Program-made: the position numbers and the translations under genes
Shown: positions 11,236-21,523 of the stretch, piece by piece
Layout of the letters: each line of letters opens with the position of its first letter
Numbering within the stretch: position 1 is the stretch's first letter
The notes under the pieces: generated by a model
Told to the model about the DNA's origin: nothing
The model's input: only the letters and a program-made list of their open reading frames with translations
Database searches by the model: none
Source: Diogma glabrata
Taxonomy: Eukaryota > Arthropoda > Insecta > Diptera > Cylindrotomidae
Assembly (NCBI GenBank): GCA_963693315.1
Contig: OY856186.1
Coordinates: 456,627,217 to 456,691,216, forward strand
DNA: 64,000 nucleotides
Direction: 5' to 3'

Positions 11236-13329
11236 CACTAGTTTACTAGAAAAATCTCCCTAGATAAAACCCAATTTTTCCTATAGTTTTTCATATTCAT
11301 TTTTTAAGGTTAGCTCTTGTTTTTGAGATATTCGCGAAAAACCAATTTTTTCGGTGAACAAAAATGTTATTCCGGTTGTTGGATCACATATTTTACAAAA
11401 CAAACAAATTTAATATATTAATAAATCAAGTGCATAGTAAAGATACTAAAAAACATTTTGAGCTTTTTTTTTGAAAAAGTTTACCAAAGATTCTGGAAGT
11501 TATACTCGAAAAAAGTTGAGAAAAAATTAAAAATTTATGTTTTTTTAAAAAAATTTTTATATGCAACGCCATAAATTTTGAACAAACAATGATTGTAAAT
11601 TTTTTTTTATTCGCCTACATATTAAAGTGTTACTTTATTACTGTGACTTGCGGCCTTAAAGTGTTACTTTTTAACTATTTATTTTCTTGTCATAGTTACG
11701 TCCAAAAAACTAAAAAGCATTTGTATTTGTTTAAATTCTATGAAAAATAGAATTTTTTATCAAAGCAACCATTAAATTCAAAATTTCATTATCCAATTAA
11801 AATAGTTGTTATCATTAGTTGTCATGGTTAACCATAATTTGGAAAAAATAACAAATATTTTGTCAAAGGTTATGTTGCTTCACATATTTTTATTTTAAAA
11901 TTTATGGAAATTTATAATTTAAAATTAGAATAAACAAAGTTTTTTAAATATTTTGCTTGCGGCGAATAAAAAATAGTATATGATGCACGGACGTAAGCTA
12001 TTTGGGTGTATAGTGTATGATGCACGGACGTAAGCTCGGCTAGCGCCTCGATTTGCAAACTACACATACGTCCAAAATCTTTAGCTTTATGTCCTAGCAT
12101 CATAATGTACTGTTAATTTCTTGGGACCTACAGTTAATTGAATATCCTTTCTTTTAAGTTAAAAAACACGAATTTTGGTGCAGGTTGCCCAAGTTATTCA
12201 GATTTGCCCAAAAAAAGTCAAAACTCAAAATTTGGGAAAAAAATTTTTACTAAGAATAATTTAAATTCAACATACTTGATTTATATATGAGTTGTTATAC
12301 AGATTTTCGAGTTAAAATTGCGAGTTATGGTCAAAACCTGGTCGTAACACAACATTAAAACGTTAAATGAACATTTTCTCTATTGTACCATCTTGAATGT
12401 GTTAAGTTGCAGTTGACATAATTTTTTTTCGACATCCACGGCTTATTCATTTAGTTTTATGCCACAGTAATGAAGGTATGCAATTCTTATATATGGAGTG
12501 AATTTTTAGCAGGATGTATTATGCAAACTCCACAAATAAAACAAAATGAATTTGGATTATTTTGCACTTGAAACTTCTTGAGAAGCCATTTAAATAAATT
12601 TAACTTTAGCCTTTACTATTTTAAAAGAATTCATAACTGATGTTTGAGAACGACTGATCTTGTAAAATATTATTTACTATGCGGCACAAAAAGAAAAGAA
12701 AAAATACATAAACGAGGTTGAAATAAGGAAAACTCAAAATGGCTCGCAATTTTTATTCGAAAATCTGTATAACAACTCATATATAAATCAATTATGTTGC
12801 AGAATTTAAATTATTCTTAGTAAAAAAATATTTTTTCCAAATTTTTATTACTTGTTGCAACGTGCACCAAAATTCATGTTTTTTAACTTAAAAAAAGGGA
12901 TTTGAATTTACCACGGGCTCCAAGAATTAAAAAAAAAATTTACAATCATTGTTTGTTCAAAATTTATGGCGTTGAATATGGAAAAATTTTTAAAAAACCT
13001 TAATTTTTGATTTTTTTCAACTTTTTTCGAGTATAACTTCCAGAATCCGTGATGGATTTTTTCAAAAATAGCTCAAAATGTTTGTTACCATCTTTACTAT
13101 GCACTTCTTTCATTAAAACATCGAATTTGTTTGTTTTGTAAAATATGTGATCCAAAAACCGGAATAACTTTTTTGTTCTCCGAATAAATTGGTTTTTTTT
13201 TCGCGAATATCTCAAAAGCAAAAGGTAACCTAAAAAAATGAATATAATATTCGTGTTCAGAAGTTCAAAATCCACAAGGTTAGGGTTCAGTCAGGGAGAC
13301 AAAAAAAGATTAAAATTTGTAAACTAGTG
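11236..13329. mobile_element. Long-TIR element A (non-autonomous)
   Basis: Ends are CACTAGTTTAC at 11236 and GTAAACTAGTG at 13329. The arms, about 580 bp each, are reverse complements: GAGATATTCGCGAAAAACC on the left matches GGTTTTTTTTTCGCGAATATCTC on the right. The left arm is 11236-11611 plus 12114 to about 12330, and the right arm is about 12752-13329. The unique centre includes GGATGTATTATGCAAACTCC, which is shared with element B at 18133. No transposase was seen. The left arm is interrupted by an unrelated insert of about 0.5 kb. Confidence 0.75.
11612..12113. repeat. Insert of ~0.5 kb within the left arm of element A
   Basis: Comparison of the left arm with the right arm of element A and with element B shows extra sequence between the T-run at 11611 and AATTTCTTGGGACC at 12114. 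Inside it a 20-base segment, ATGATGCACGGACGTAAGCT, occurs twice (near 11980 and 12018). No clear termini or target duplication are visible. The minus-strand 63-codon frame here is not a recognisable gene. Confidence 0.5.
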
Positions 13330-13853
13330 TAATTTATATTTTCAATACAAAATACAATAAACCAATTAAAATGTTCTAAGTAGACATAGATGAATTTTAA
13401 AATGATGGTAATCCTAAGAATTTGTTTTAACGAAAATAATTAAGAAATGTCATTTGTTCGTGAGAATTTTGTTAATTTAATTATGTTTCAGCTTAGACAA
13501 AAATAAATGACCGTAATCCGTCAATAGGAGGTCAAAAGGTGTGAGTTGAAAATGTTTGCTAGGGTGTGGATTGTTTGATTTTTTAAAAGCTTTCTGTCGG
13601 ATGTGGCACCAAAACCCATGTGCCCAATACTCTTCGTTGGTGACCGCTTGTAACTGAAATTTATTTTGGATAACTATTGCGAATCCACCTGCCGAAACTA
13701 AACCTTAACTATACAACGTTGCCTGTAATATTGTTTAGTTACAAGAATCAGAGGCAGATAGGAACAACACGAATGGCATGATTCCATTTAAGAATATGCA
13801 TTGAAATTCACCCTGACCGTAGAGTTGTGCCACTTTCTAATATACGGCATTTA
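13330..13853. other. No gene seen; contains left copy of a 13-bp direct repeat
   Basis: Non-coding. The last bases, TATACGGCATTTA at 13841-13853, are the left copy of the direct repeat flanking the palindromic element that follows. Confidence 0.5.
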
Positions 13854-13974
13854 AAAAATTCAATTGTGTCGACTGTCGGCACTTGACGAAACATTTTAAT
13901 ATAAATTAAAAACTAATAACACTTGTTTTTATATTTCGCAAATATGTTTTTATTTTTATTTTCTAAAAATTTTT

Positions 13975-14007
13975 GCTCAATGCATTTCGGCTTACGCCAT
14001 TATCAAG
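13975..14007 (-). ncRNA. Hammerhead-ribozyme-like motif (minus-strand arm)
   Basis: Exact mirror of the motif at 14042-14074, in the other arm of the palindrome. A transcript through both would be expected to fold into the long palindrome rather than two separate ribozyme folds. Confidence 0.35.
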
Positions 14008-14041
14008 AGCGATTCAAAAAGTTTAAACTTTTTGAATCGCT

Positions 14042-14074
14042 CTTGATAATGGCGTAAGCCGAAATGCATTGAGC
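14042..14074 (+). ncRNA. Hammerhead-ribozyme-like motif (plus-strand arm)
   Basis: The segment holds TTGATAA, then a short stem-loop GGC-GTAA-GCC, then GAAA, then TGCATTGAGC. This order resembles the hammerhead core CUGANGA, stem II, GAAA, but the first block deviates from consensus, so it may be inactive. Penelope-like elements are known to carry hammerhead motifs. The identical motif lies inverted at 13975-14007. Confidence 0.35.
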
Positions 14075-14275
14075 AAAAATTTTTAGAAAATAAAAATAAA
14101 AACATATTTGCGAAATATAAAAACAAGTGTTATTAGTTTTTAATTTATATTAAAATGTTTCGCCAAGTGCCGACAGTCGACACAATTGAATTTATTTTAA
14201 TATAAATTAAAAATTGATAATACTTGTTTATATTTCGCAAATATTAATTATTATTTAATTTATATACGGCATTTA

Positions 14276-15775
14276 CATCAGATGCTGAGTTCGCAATATA
14301 ATCACGTGAGAATGGCTGAGATCCCTACTAAAAATAAGTACAAACTGAAGGAGATGGCGCAGTCAGTTTTTACAAACTAATATTAATTTTTATTTATCTT
14401 TCTTTTGATTAAAACAAAAGCCGCAAACGAAAATATGAAGATAAACATACATAAAAAAAATATTTTTTCTATGATAGCATATAGAAAGTCTATTTTCATG
14501 CAGTCTTAATTCGCTGTGAAAATGTCTTTTTTCCACTAGTGTAAAATTATTTTCACTAAATAACAAATTGTTGTTGCAGCATGGTCTTTTGTAACTTTAC
14601 AACGTTTTTAAATCAATCAAAGCAAAACTGTAATAAAAGAGCATTTCATACGCAGATGAAAGCATTTTTCATTCGTAAAATTGCCCCACCCGAGCTAACG
14701 GGTGTCGTGTTTCTTTTTCTTTTTTGATTATTGCTTTTTTAACAATATAATTAGCCACTTGAAGCAAAACAAATGCTATACTGTGGCATTCAAAATATAA
14801 CAAATTTTTACACCTTAATCGTTATAACAAGTAGGTTACTTGCTTAAAAATTAAATAAATAGATATTCTTATTAAATAAATAGATATTGAAACTTAATTA
14901 AAATTAAAGATAAAGGATTATGGATTAAACATAATTAAATTAAGTTTAATAATAGTAGAAAATATAACAATATAATACAATATAAAAAATGAAAAAATGT
15001 TTGAGCAAACATAAACAAAAAAGAATTAAGAATTAAAAATTTGCAAATCATAAATTAAAAGTTTACGGAAAGAAGATCAATTTGAGATGTTGAACCAGTT
15101 TTAATTTAAAATTACCTAGATTTTCTTCATACTTGATATCTGGTGGGAGTTGATTGGTGGGAGTATTCACTCGTGAAAAGAACGTTGTTATCATCGTTTG
15201 TGGCAAAATATACTTTTCTCCTATTATAATGTTAAACTTTCAATATACAAATCAATTAATTCATAATGTAAAATGTATAATTTTTCTTTATTATTTGATG
15301 ATAATTTTTTGATTGTTGATTTAAGAAATTGATGAAAACAATTTTTTTTTGTTAAATTTTTATAAGACAGTACGCATCCTACAATTTAAATATTATTTTT
15401 TCCCATAGAATACAATTATATACACAAAAAAAGTTAGGTATAAAATTAATATAAACTTTAAAGCTAAGAATATGAAAAGAAATTTGTTTAATGAATTTTC
15501 ATTAACTTTTCATTTATGTTTTCAGCTTTCCAAATTTTGTTTTCATGTATTTTAATTTTTAGGACGACTAAAAGTGAGTATAATTAATTTTATTTTATTT
15601 CCTTAGTTTCGGTTTTTCTTGATCATTTTGAGGCTTTTGTTGTATGTAGATCTTTTGATGCTTTTTCCGATTTTTTTAACAATATTTTTGTGTTCTCCTA
15701 TCATGAAATATGAGACTATGTCATATTTTATGTGTGGTAAAATTTATTGTTTAATACTTCTTCTGGTTGCTTGTT
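14276..15775. other. No gene seen
   Basis: AT-rich non-coding sequence. The palindrome GGTTGCTTGTTCCCAAGCAACC straddles the right boundary at 15765-15786. Confidence 0.45.
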
Positions 15776-16522
15776 CCCAAGCAACCAGATAATATAGAAA
15801 TCTTTATAAAAATCTATAGAATTTGTGGAATTACTTCTAGTTTAGATATAGAGTATTCTATAGACCTTGGTGTAGAATTCCAATAAAAGTTCTTATGGTA
15901 AGTGGCCAAAATTGTTCTACATTTCGTAAGGATTGTATTTTTTTATTATCTTCTGCTTCTTGCGACATTGTGGATTTTTTTCTATATCGTTTACTCTAGA
16001 ACATTATCTACATTTAACTCTACATGAAAGCTCGAGTTGTTTTCTTATGAATCTATAAATATTATTCGAAAATATCTGCGCTCATTTCTATATAGTTTTC
16101 AGAATACATATTTTCTACAGTTCTGGTAAATCTTGCACTATTTTCGAATGTTTCTGCAGAGTTTATTCGTTAAATTTCCCAACAACTTCACATGGTTATT
16201 TAGAACTTATTCTACAATTAAATCTAAACATTAAGGATTTATTAATCCAAAAATAAAAGAAATTTTTCCTTATTTTTTTCATTTATTTTTCAATTCAGTA
16301 CAATTAATATAAAATTTTGATTTGTAAAATTATAAGCTTCATAAAATTTAATATAAACAAAAATTTAAAATTTATATAAGAATATAAAATTTAAGCTTTA
16401 TTAAGTTTGAGGTTTACTATGATTTGTTGAAGTATTTATTTCTGTAAATATAAAATTTATTTCATAATTTGTTTTAAATACATGATGTGAATGATAAAAT
16501 ATGAATTTTATGAGAATTTTAC

Positions 16523-17240
16523 TGGCGACCAGCAATGCAACAATGGCCAAGTACTGGCAACTATGACTGGGCCATTAACATAATCTTACTGGATGATAAC
16601 TTCGGACTATAAATGGCTGCTATTCATGGGCCATAGAAGAAAACCAGCAATGGCCCATCCAATGTTGGCCTATCATATCATAAGTTAATCAAAATAAATT
16701 TAAACAAAATAATTAACATAAAATAAAAATGTTTCAAGAAAAAAATTTAAAACTTATATACCAATTTTATCAATATTATCATGATACTATGCATAGTCTT
16801 TAACCCGAGAAGCCATAACTAAACTATATATAAGTAAAATTTTTGAAACTACATATTTTTAAAATGAATATTACTATAGTGAATTTTAACCAAATGACGT
16901 AGATCGACAATTTCATGGTTGCAGTACAGGCCCAATAACAATAGCCAATTAATGTAAATCATCAACGTGCCATTGCGTGGTCATTTAAAGTAAAATGTTC
17001 TGGCTATTTTTTGTAATTCGTAGATCGGCTGATCCATGGTTTCAGTAAGGGCGCAATAACAATAGCCAAATACTGTTTACCATGCATGGGCCAGTGCTTG
17101 ACCATTCAAAGGTAACTATATACTGGCTCTTTTCTATAAACGCATAGCACTGGCCCAATAACAATAGCCAAGTGATGTTAACCATTAATGGGTCAGTCCT
17201 TGGCTTTACTGTAGACTCTGGCAAACCCTGCTTAGGCAAG
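16523..17240. repeat. TGGCCCA-rich dispersed repeat, copy 1
   Basis: Contains many variants of CTGGCCCAATAACAATAGCC and ATGGGCCAGTGCTTGGCC, in units of about 125 bp in its right half (16910-17240). A partner copy occurs at 21290-21523 continued at 26475-26762. The two copies align through GATGATAACTTCGGAC, ATAGATCGG-type and CTGGCAAA(C/A)CCT segments. No protein is encoded; the small minus-strand frame here merely translates the repeats. Confidence 0.7.
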
Positions 17241-18132
17241 TACAGACGAAGCATAACATTTGAGGAAATCATCAAATGGATGTGGCGTGGGCCTGGTGGA
17301 ACGTGATAAGTGAATGGAAATAATTTTTAAATAATTTAAAATAATTTTAAATAATCGTTTAAAAGATTATATTTAATTGAATTCAGAGATACCCGCGGGT
17401 ATTCCAAAAAAATTTCAACTCATGCATGATAAGTTTTTCGTTAAGACACGCATCGTTTAACATTCTACCATAATGCCTATACCTAGAACACAGGGCTTTA
17501 ATTGAAGCAGATACAAATGCGGCGTTATAAAATTTTAACAGTGTTTATTTGGAACAAAGAAAAATTATTAGAAAAACTTTTTTTTCGGCACACTTATCTT
17601 CATTCATTTGCGACAACTAAGCAAACGAACTAACAAAAAACAAAATAGCAAACCAAAAATGCCAATCCTCTAACGAAGATATTTTATATTTTTGTTTACA
17701 TGTTTTGTGAGAAAAAGCAAAAAAGCGGTCCAACAAAACTTTTTTTAAAATCACCGAAATCTCTGCTCTTTCTTTTTCGCGTAGGCTGATGACAAAAACA
17801 CTAATGTTCCAGCTTCCAAATTCACATATTCAGAAGACTCCATTATCTTAAATTTAAATTATAAATTTTTATCACAATTAATTAATTATTAAATAATTCA
17901 ATAAAATTGTTAGAAATAATTACCATTTCATAATGCACAAAATACATTAACACCTTATTCTAATTATCAGGAGCAACAGCAAATAACTAAAAGTTTGTGA
18001 AATACGTATAAAAATACGAAGCAATGATTTTCATACGAGGTGATTTCATACCAGCATGTTCTTTAATATCTTCTATGGTTTACAAAGAAAAATTTCTATA
18101 CGTTTTTCGAATAGGAGTTTCTAAGTAAATAA

Positions 18133-20526
18133 CACTAGTTTACAAATTTTGAACTTTTTTCGTCTCCCTGAATAAAACCCAACTTTTCTTATGGATTTGA
18201 ACCTCCTGAACACGAATATCATACTCATTTTTTTGGTTAGCTCTTGTTTTTGAGATATTCACGAAAAACCAATTTTTTTGGTGATCAAAAATGTTGTTTC
18301 GGTTTTAGGGTCTCATATTTTACAAAACAAACAAATTAAAAATATTAATGAAACATATGCATAGCAAATATGCCAACAAACATTTTGAGCAAAATTTTGT
18401 AAAAATCCAGTAAGGATTCTGTAAGTTACAGTCGAAAAAAGTTGAAAAAATACGAAAAATTCATGTTTTTTTAAAATTTTTCTATTTTCAACACCATAAA
18501 TTTTGAACAAATAAAGACACTAATTTTTTTTAATTTCTTGGAACCTATAGTAACTTCATTTTTCTTTCTTTTAAGCTAAAAGATACGAATATTGGTGCAG
18601 TTTGCACCAAGTTATTCAAGTTTTCCCAAAGAAAGTCAAAACTCAAAATTTGGAAAAAGAATTTAACTATAAGAACAATTTAAATTCTGCAACATAATTG
18701 ATTTATATATAAGTTGTTTCGTAGTAGATCTAGCTCCTCCCACCTCGGAATTATTTTAGGAGTTGAAAAATATCAGTTAGTTGAATATGATATGTATTTT
18801 TTTGACAAAAGTTGTATTTGTATATGATTTTTCTGGAAATTGAGATTTTTTTTTGTGAAGTTTTTTGACATGATCTAGCTCCTTCCACCTCCACCTCCAC
18901 TTATTTTAAGAGTTGGAAAATATCAGCTAGTTGATTATGAAATATCTTTTTTTGACAAAAGTTGTATTTTATTTGTATATGATTTTTCTCGAAATTGAGA
19001 TTTTTTTTGTGAAGTTTTTTGACATGATTTAGCTCCTCCCACCTCGGACTTATTTTAGAAGTTGGAAAATATCAGTTAGTTGAATATGAAATGTCTTTTT
19101 TTGACAGAAGTTGTATTTTATTTGTATATGATTTTTCTCGAAATTGAGATTTTTTTTGTGAAGTTTTTTTCTAGCTCCTCCCACCTCGGATTTATTTTAG
19201 GAGTTGGAAAATATCAGTTAGTAATGAAGATAGGCATTTCTTATAAATGGGGGGATTATTTTAGCAGTATGTATTATGTTACTTCCACAAATAAAACAAA
19301 ATGAATTTGGGCTATTTTTACACTTGAACTATCTTGACGACGCCACTTAAATAAACTTGACTTTACACTTTACTAACACTTTATGTTGCTTTACAAGGCA
19401 GCTATCACTATTGATTTATTGATTTTTAAAAACAATACACGATTTAAAATATATATTTGTAATATTTTTTCTTTTTTAATGAATATTTTCACTTGAATGT
19501 TTGGAATTAAATTTATCCTCAGAGAGATTATATTTGCAACCGAAAATTATCTACTTAAAAAGAAACCTCATTAAACTAATTAAACAAAGTTAGGAAAACC
19601 GAAAAACTATTAAAAAGGAGAAGTAATTGCTTGCTTAAATTAAACATAAAATGATCATAAACGTAAGGAGTATCACAAGGTGGGCGGTGATAGAAAAAAT
19701 TTGCATTATCAAAAAACAAAATAAAGAGAAAAAAGAAAAGAAACAAACCTCACAGGTATTAATAGACATAAATAGGGGCTTAACTTTATGGTGCTTGAGC
19801 TAACCTAAATAGTTATGATGTTATGATGTTTTGCCTCCTCACAATTCATTCTTTTGTTTATATTTTTCTATATACGTCTCATATCAATCCAATTCCCAAC
19901 TTCGAAAACAAAAATGGAAATTATACTTCACTATCTTAAACTAATTCTTTACTGATGTTTGAGAACGACTGAACATGTAAAATTATTATCTATGGCACAA
20001 TAAATTAAGTAAAAAATTATTTTTTCCAAATTTTGAGTTTTGACTTTCTTTGGGAAAACTTGAATAATTTGGTGCAAACTGCACCAATATTCGTGTCTTT
20101 TAGCTTATAAGAAAGAGAATTGAAACTACTATAGGCTCCAAGAAATTAAAAAAAATAGTGTCTTTATTTGTTCAAAATTTATGGCGTTGAAAATGAAAAA
20201 ATTTAAAAAAAAACATGAATTTTTCGTAATTTTTCAATTTTTTTTCGACTGTATCTTCCAGAATCCTTACTGGATTTTTACAAAATATTGCTCAAAATGT
20301 TTGTTGGCATATTTACTATGCATATGTTTCTTTAATATTTCTAATTTGTTTGTTTTGTAAAATATGAGACCCGAAAACCGAAACAACATTTTTGATCACC
20401 TTTTTCGTGAATATCTCAAAAACAAGAGCTAACCTAAAGAAATGAATATTATATTCGCGTTCAGGAGGTCCAAATCTATAAGAAAAGGTGGGTTTTATTT
20501 CGGGAGATTTTTCTTATAAACTAGTG
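18133..20526. mobile_element. Long-TIR element B (non-autonomous)
   Basis: Same family as element A. Its ends are CACTAGTTTA at 18133 and TAAACTAGTG at 20526. The left arm (to about 18720) and right arm (from about 19998) are reverse complements, for example AGCTCTTGTTTTTGAGATAT and ATATCTCAAAAACAAGAGCT. The centre shares CAAATAAAACAAAATGAATTT and GATGTTTGAGAACGACTGA with element A. It carries an extra 145-bp minisatellite and about 0.5 kb more sequence (roughly 19380-19930). No transposase frame was seen. Confidence 0.75.
18731..19230. repeat. ~145-bp minisatellite inside element B
   Basis: About 3.4 copies of a unit start at TAGCTCCTCCCACCTCGG. Unit starts are near 18731, 18875, 19030 and 19172, so the periods are about 145, 154 and 142 bp. 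Each unit runs through GGAAAATATCAG, GACAAAAGTTGTATTT and GAAATTGAGATTTTTTTTG. Copies differ by small indels, for example duplicated CCACCT in the second. Confidence 0.8.
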
Positions 20527-20933
20527 GAATATATGTAGACTCCACAAAAAAAACTCTACATATTTTTCGAATAGAAATATGTATATCGTTAAATACAAAT
20601 CAATCGTCTTAAGAAATTATTTCTTGGAGTTTTCGTATACAATTTTTACAAAGTGTAATTCTATTGATTAGGAAGAAGAATTTCTATATGCTTTTCTTAC
20701 AGAAATTTGTCGTTATGTAACGATCACTTTCCCTAAAGATTTTAAGTAACATTTTCTGTTACTATTTCTAATAGGAAGAAATCTATACCATCTAACTAAT
20801 TTTCTATTAGAGTCCATAGATTTTTGTATAGAAAATTTAAAAAAGAAGAAAATCGACACAATTTTTTCTAAATTCTATAATATATACCTTAAAATATTGA
20901 TTCCACGCTATTTTCTACCAACGGTTGCTTGGG

Positions 20934-21289
20934 TTCTTATGTGTTGTTATGGCACATTGTAACTACTACTACCGTTAATACCAACAGAGTATCTGTTAAC
21001 TTAAGCAACTTAAACAAAATAATTATGAAAAAATTATTTAACTACCGATTGCAATAGGTGACCGCAAAGCAGTAATAATTTCTGACAAAACCTTAAAATA
21101 TATAACAAAATTGTATGTAAATAAATTAATATATAACAAATTTTTTTTGGCTCGTATGTAAAATTGAAAATCTTTTCAAAAGTGTAAACGTTTAACTGGC
21201 GGATGTCGAATTCCAAAGCAATATTTTGTAAAAAAACCGAACGTGGTGTTAAAAATCATAAATTTGCTCCTGATGAGCCAAAACCGTGA
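20934..21289. other. No gene seen
   Basis: Short AT-rich stretch between the CCCAAGCAACC-type end and the second TGGCCCA repeat. The 60-codon minus-strand frame at 21034-21216 has no recognisable motif. Confidence 0.4.
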
Positions 21290-21523
21290 GCCTTAGCTTT
21301 TAACCCATACAAGGTTGTACAACTGGTCCAGTAATGGTCCATTACTGGCAGCCAGTAATGCAGCAATGGGCGAGTACTGGCAGCCACGACTGGGCCATTA
21401 ACATAATTTTACTGGATGATAACTTCGGACAATTTGCCATTCTTGGGCCAAATACTGGCAACCATGACTGGGCCGTTAAAAAAAATATACATTATTATCA
21501 TATGTAAATTTAAATAAATTAAA

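Larger units (their letters stand above)
13854..14262. mobile_element. Inverted dimer of a Penelope-like element tail (candidate)
   Basis: A 334-bp palindrome (13858-14191) has its centre in AAAAAGTTTAAACTTTTT at about 14024, and only a few mismatches are visible between arms. The insert is flanked by a 13-bp direct repeat, TATACGGCATTTA, at 13841-13853 and 14263-14275. To the right of the palindrome, 14190-14246 repeats part of the arm (AATATAAATTAAAAA then TTATATTTCGCAAATAT). Long target duplications, truncated inverted copies and a hammerhead-like motif are typical of Penelope-like retroelements. No reverse transcriptase is present, so this assignment is inference. Confidence 0.5.
15776..20933. 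mobile_element. Possible composite element bounded by CCCAAGCAACC
   Basis: CCCAAGCAACC at 15776 is exactly inverted as GGTTGCTTGGG ending at 20933. Both internal flanks are rich in TATAGA/TCTATA motifs. Between the ends lie one TGGCCCA-rich repeat and the whole of long-TIR element B. There is no clear target duplication and no transposase. The 11-bp match may be coincidental or may mark two unrelated related-family ends. Confidence 0.25.

Noticed and set aside
17042..17275. Minus-strand frame with repeated WLLLLGQCYAF-like segments
   Set aside because: It translates the TGGCCCA tandem units and is not a repeat-containing protein gene.
18313..18510. 65-codon frame in element B
   Set aside because: Part of the inverted repeat; the matching position in element A encodes a different, interrupted reading.
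15776..20933. piggyBac element suggested by CCC...GGG ends
   Set aside because: No TTAA at either flank and no transposase; retained only as a weak candidate for an unclassified element.
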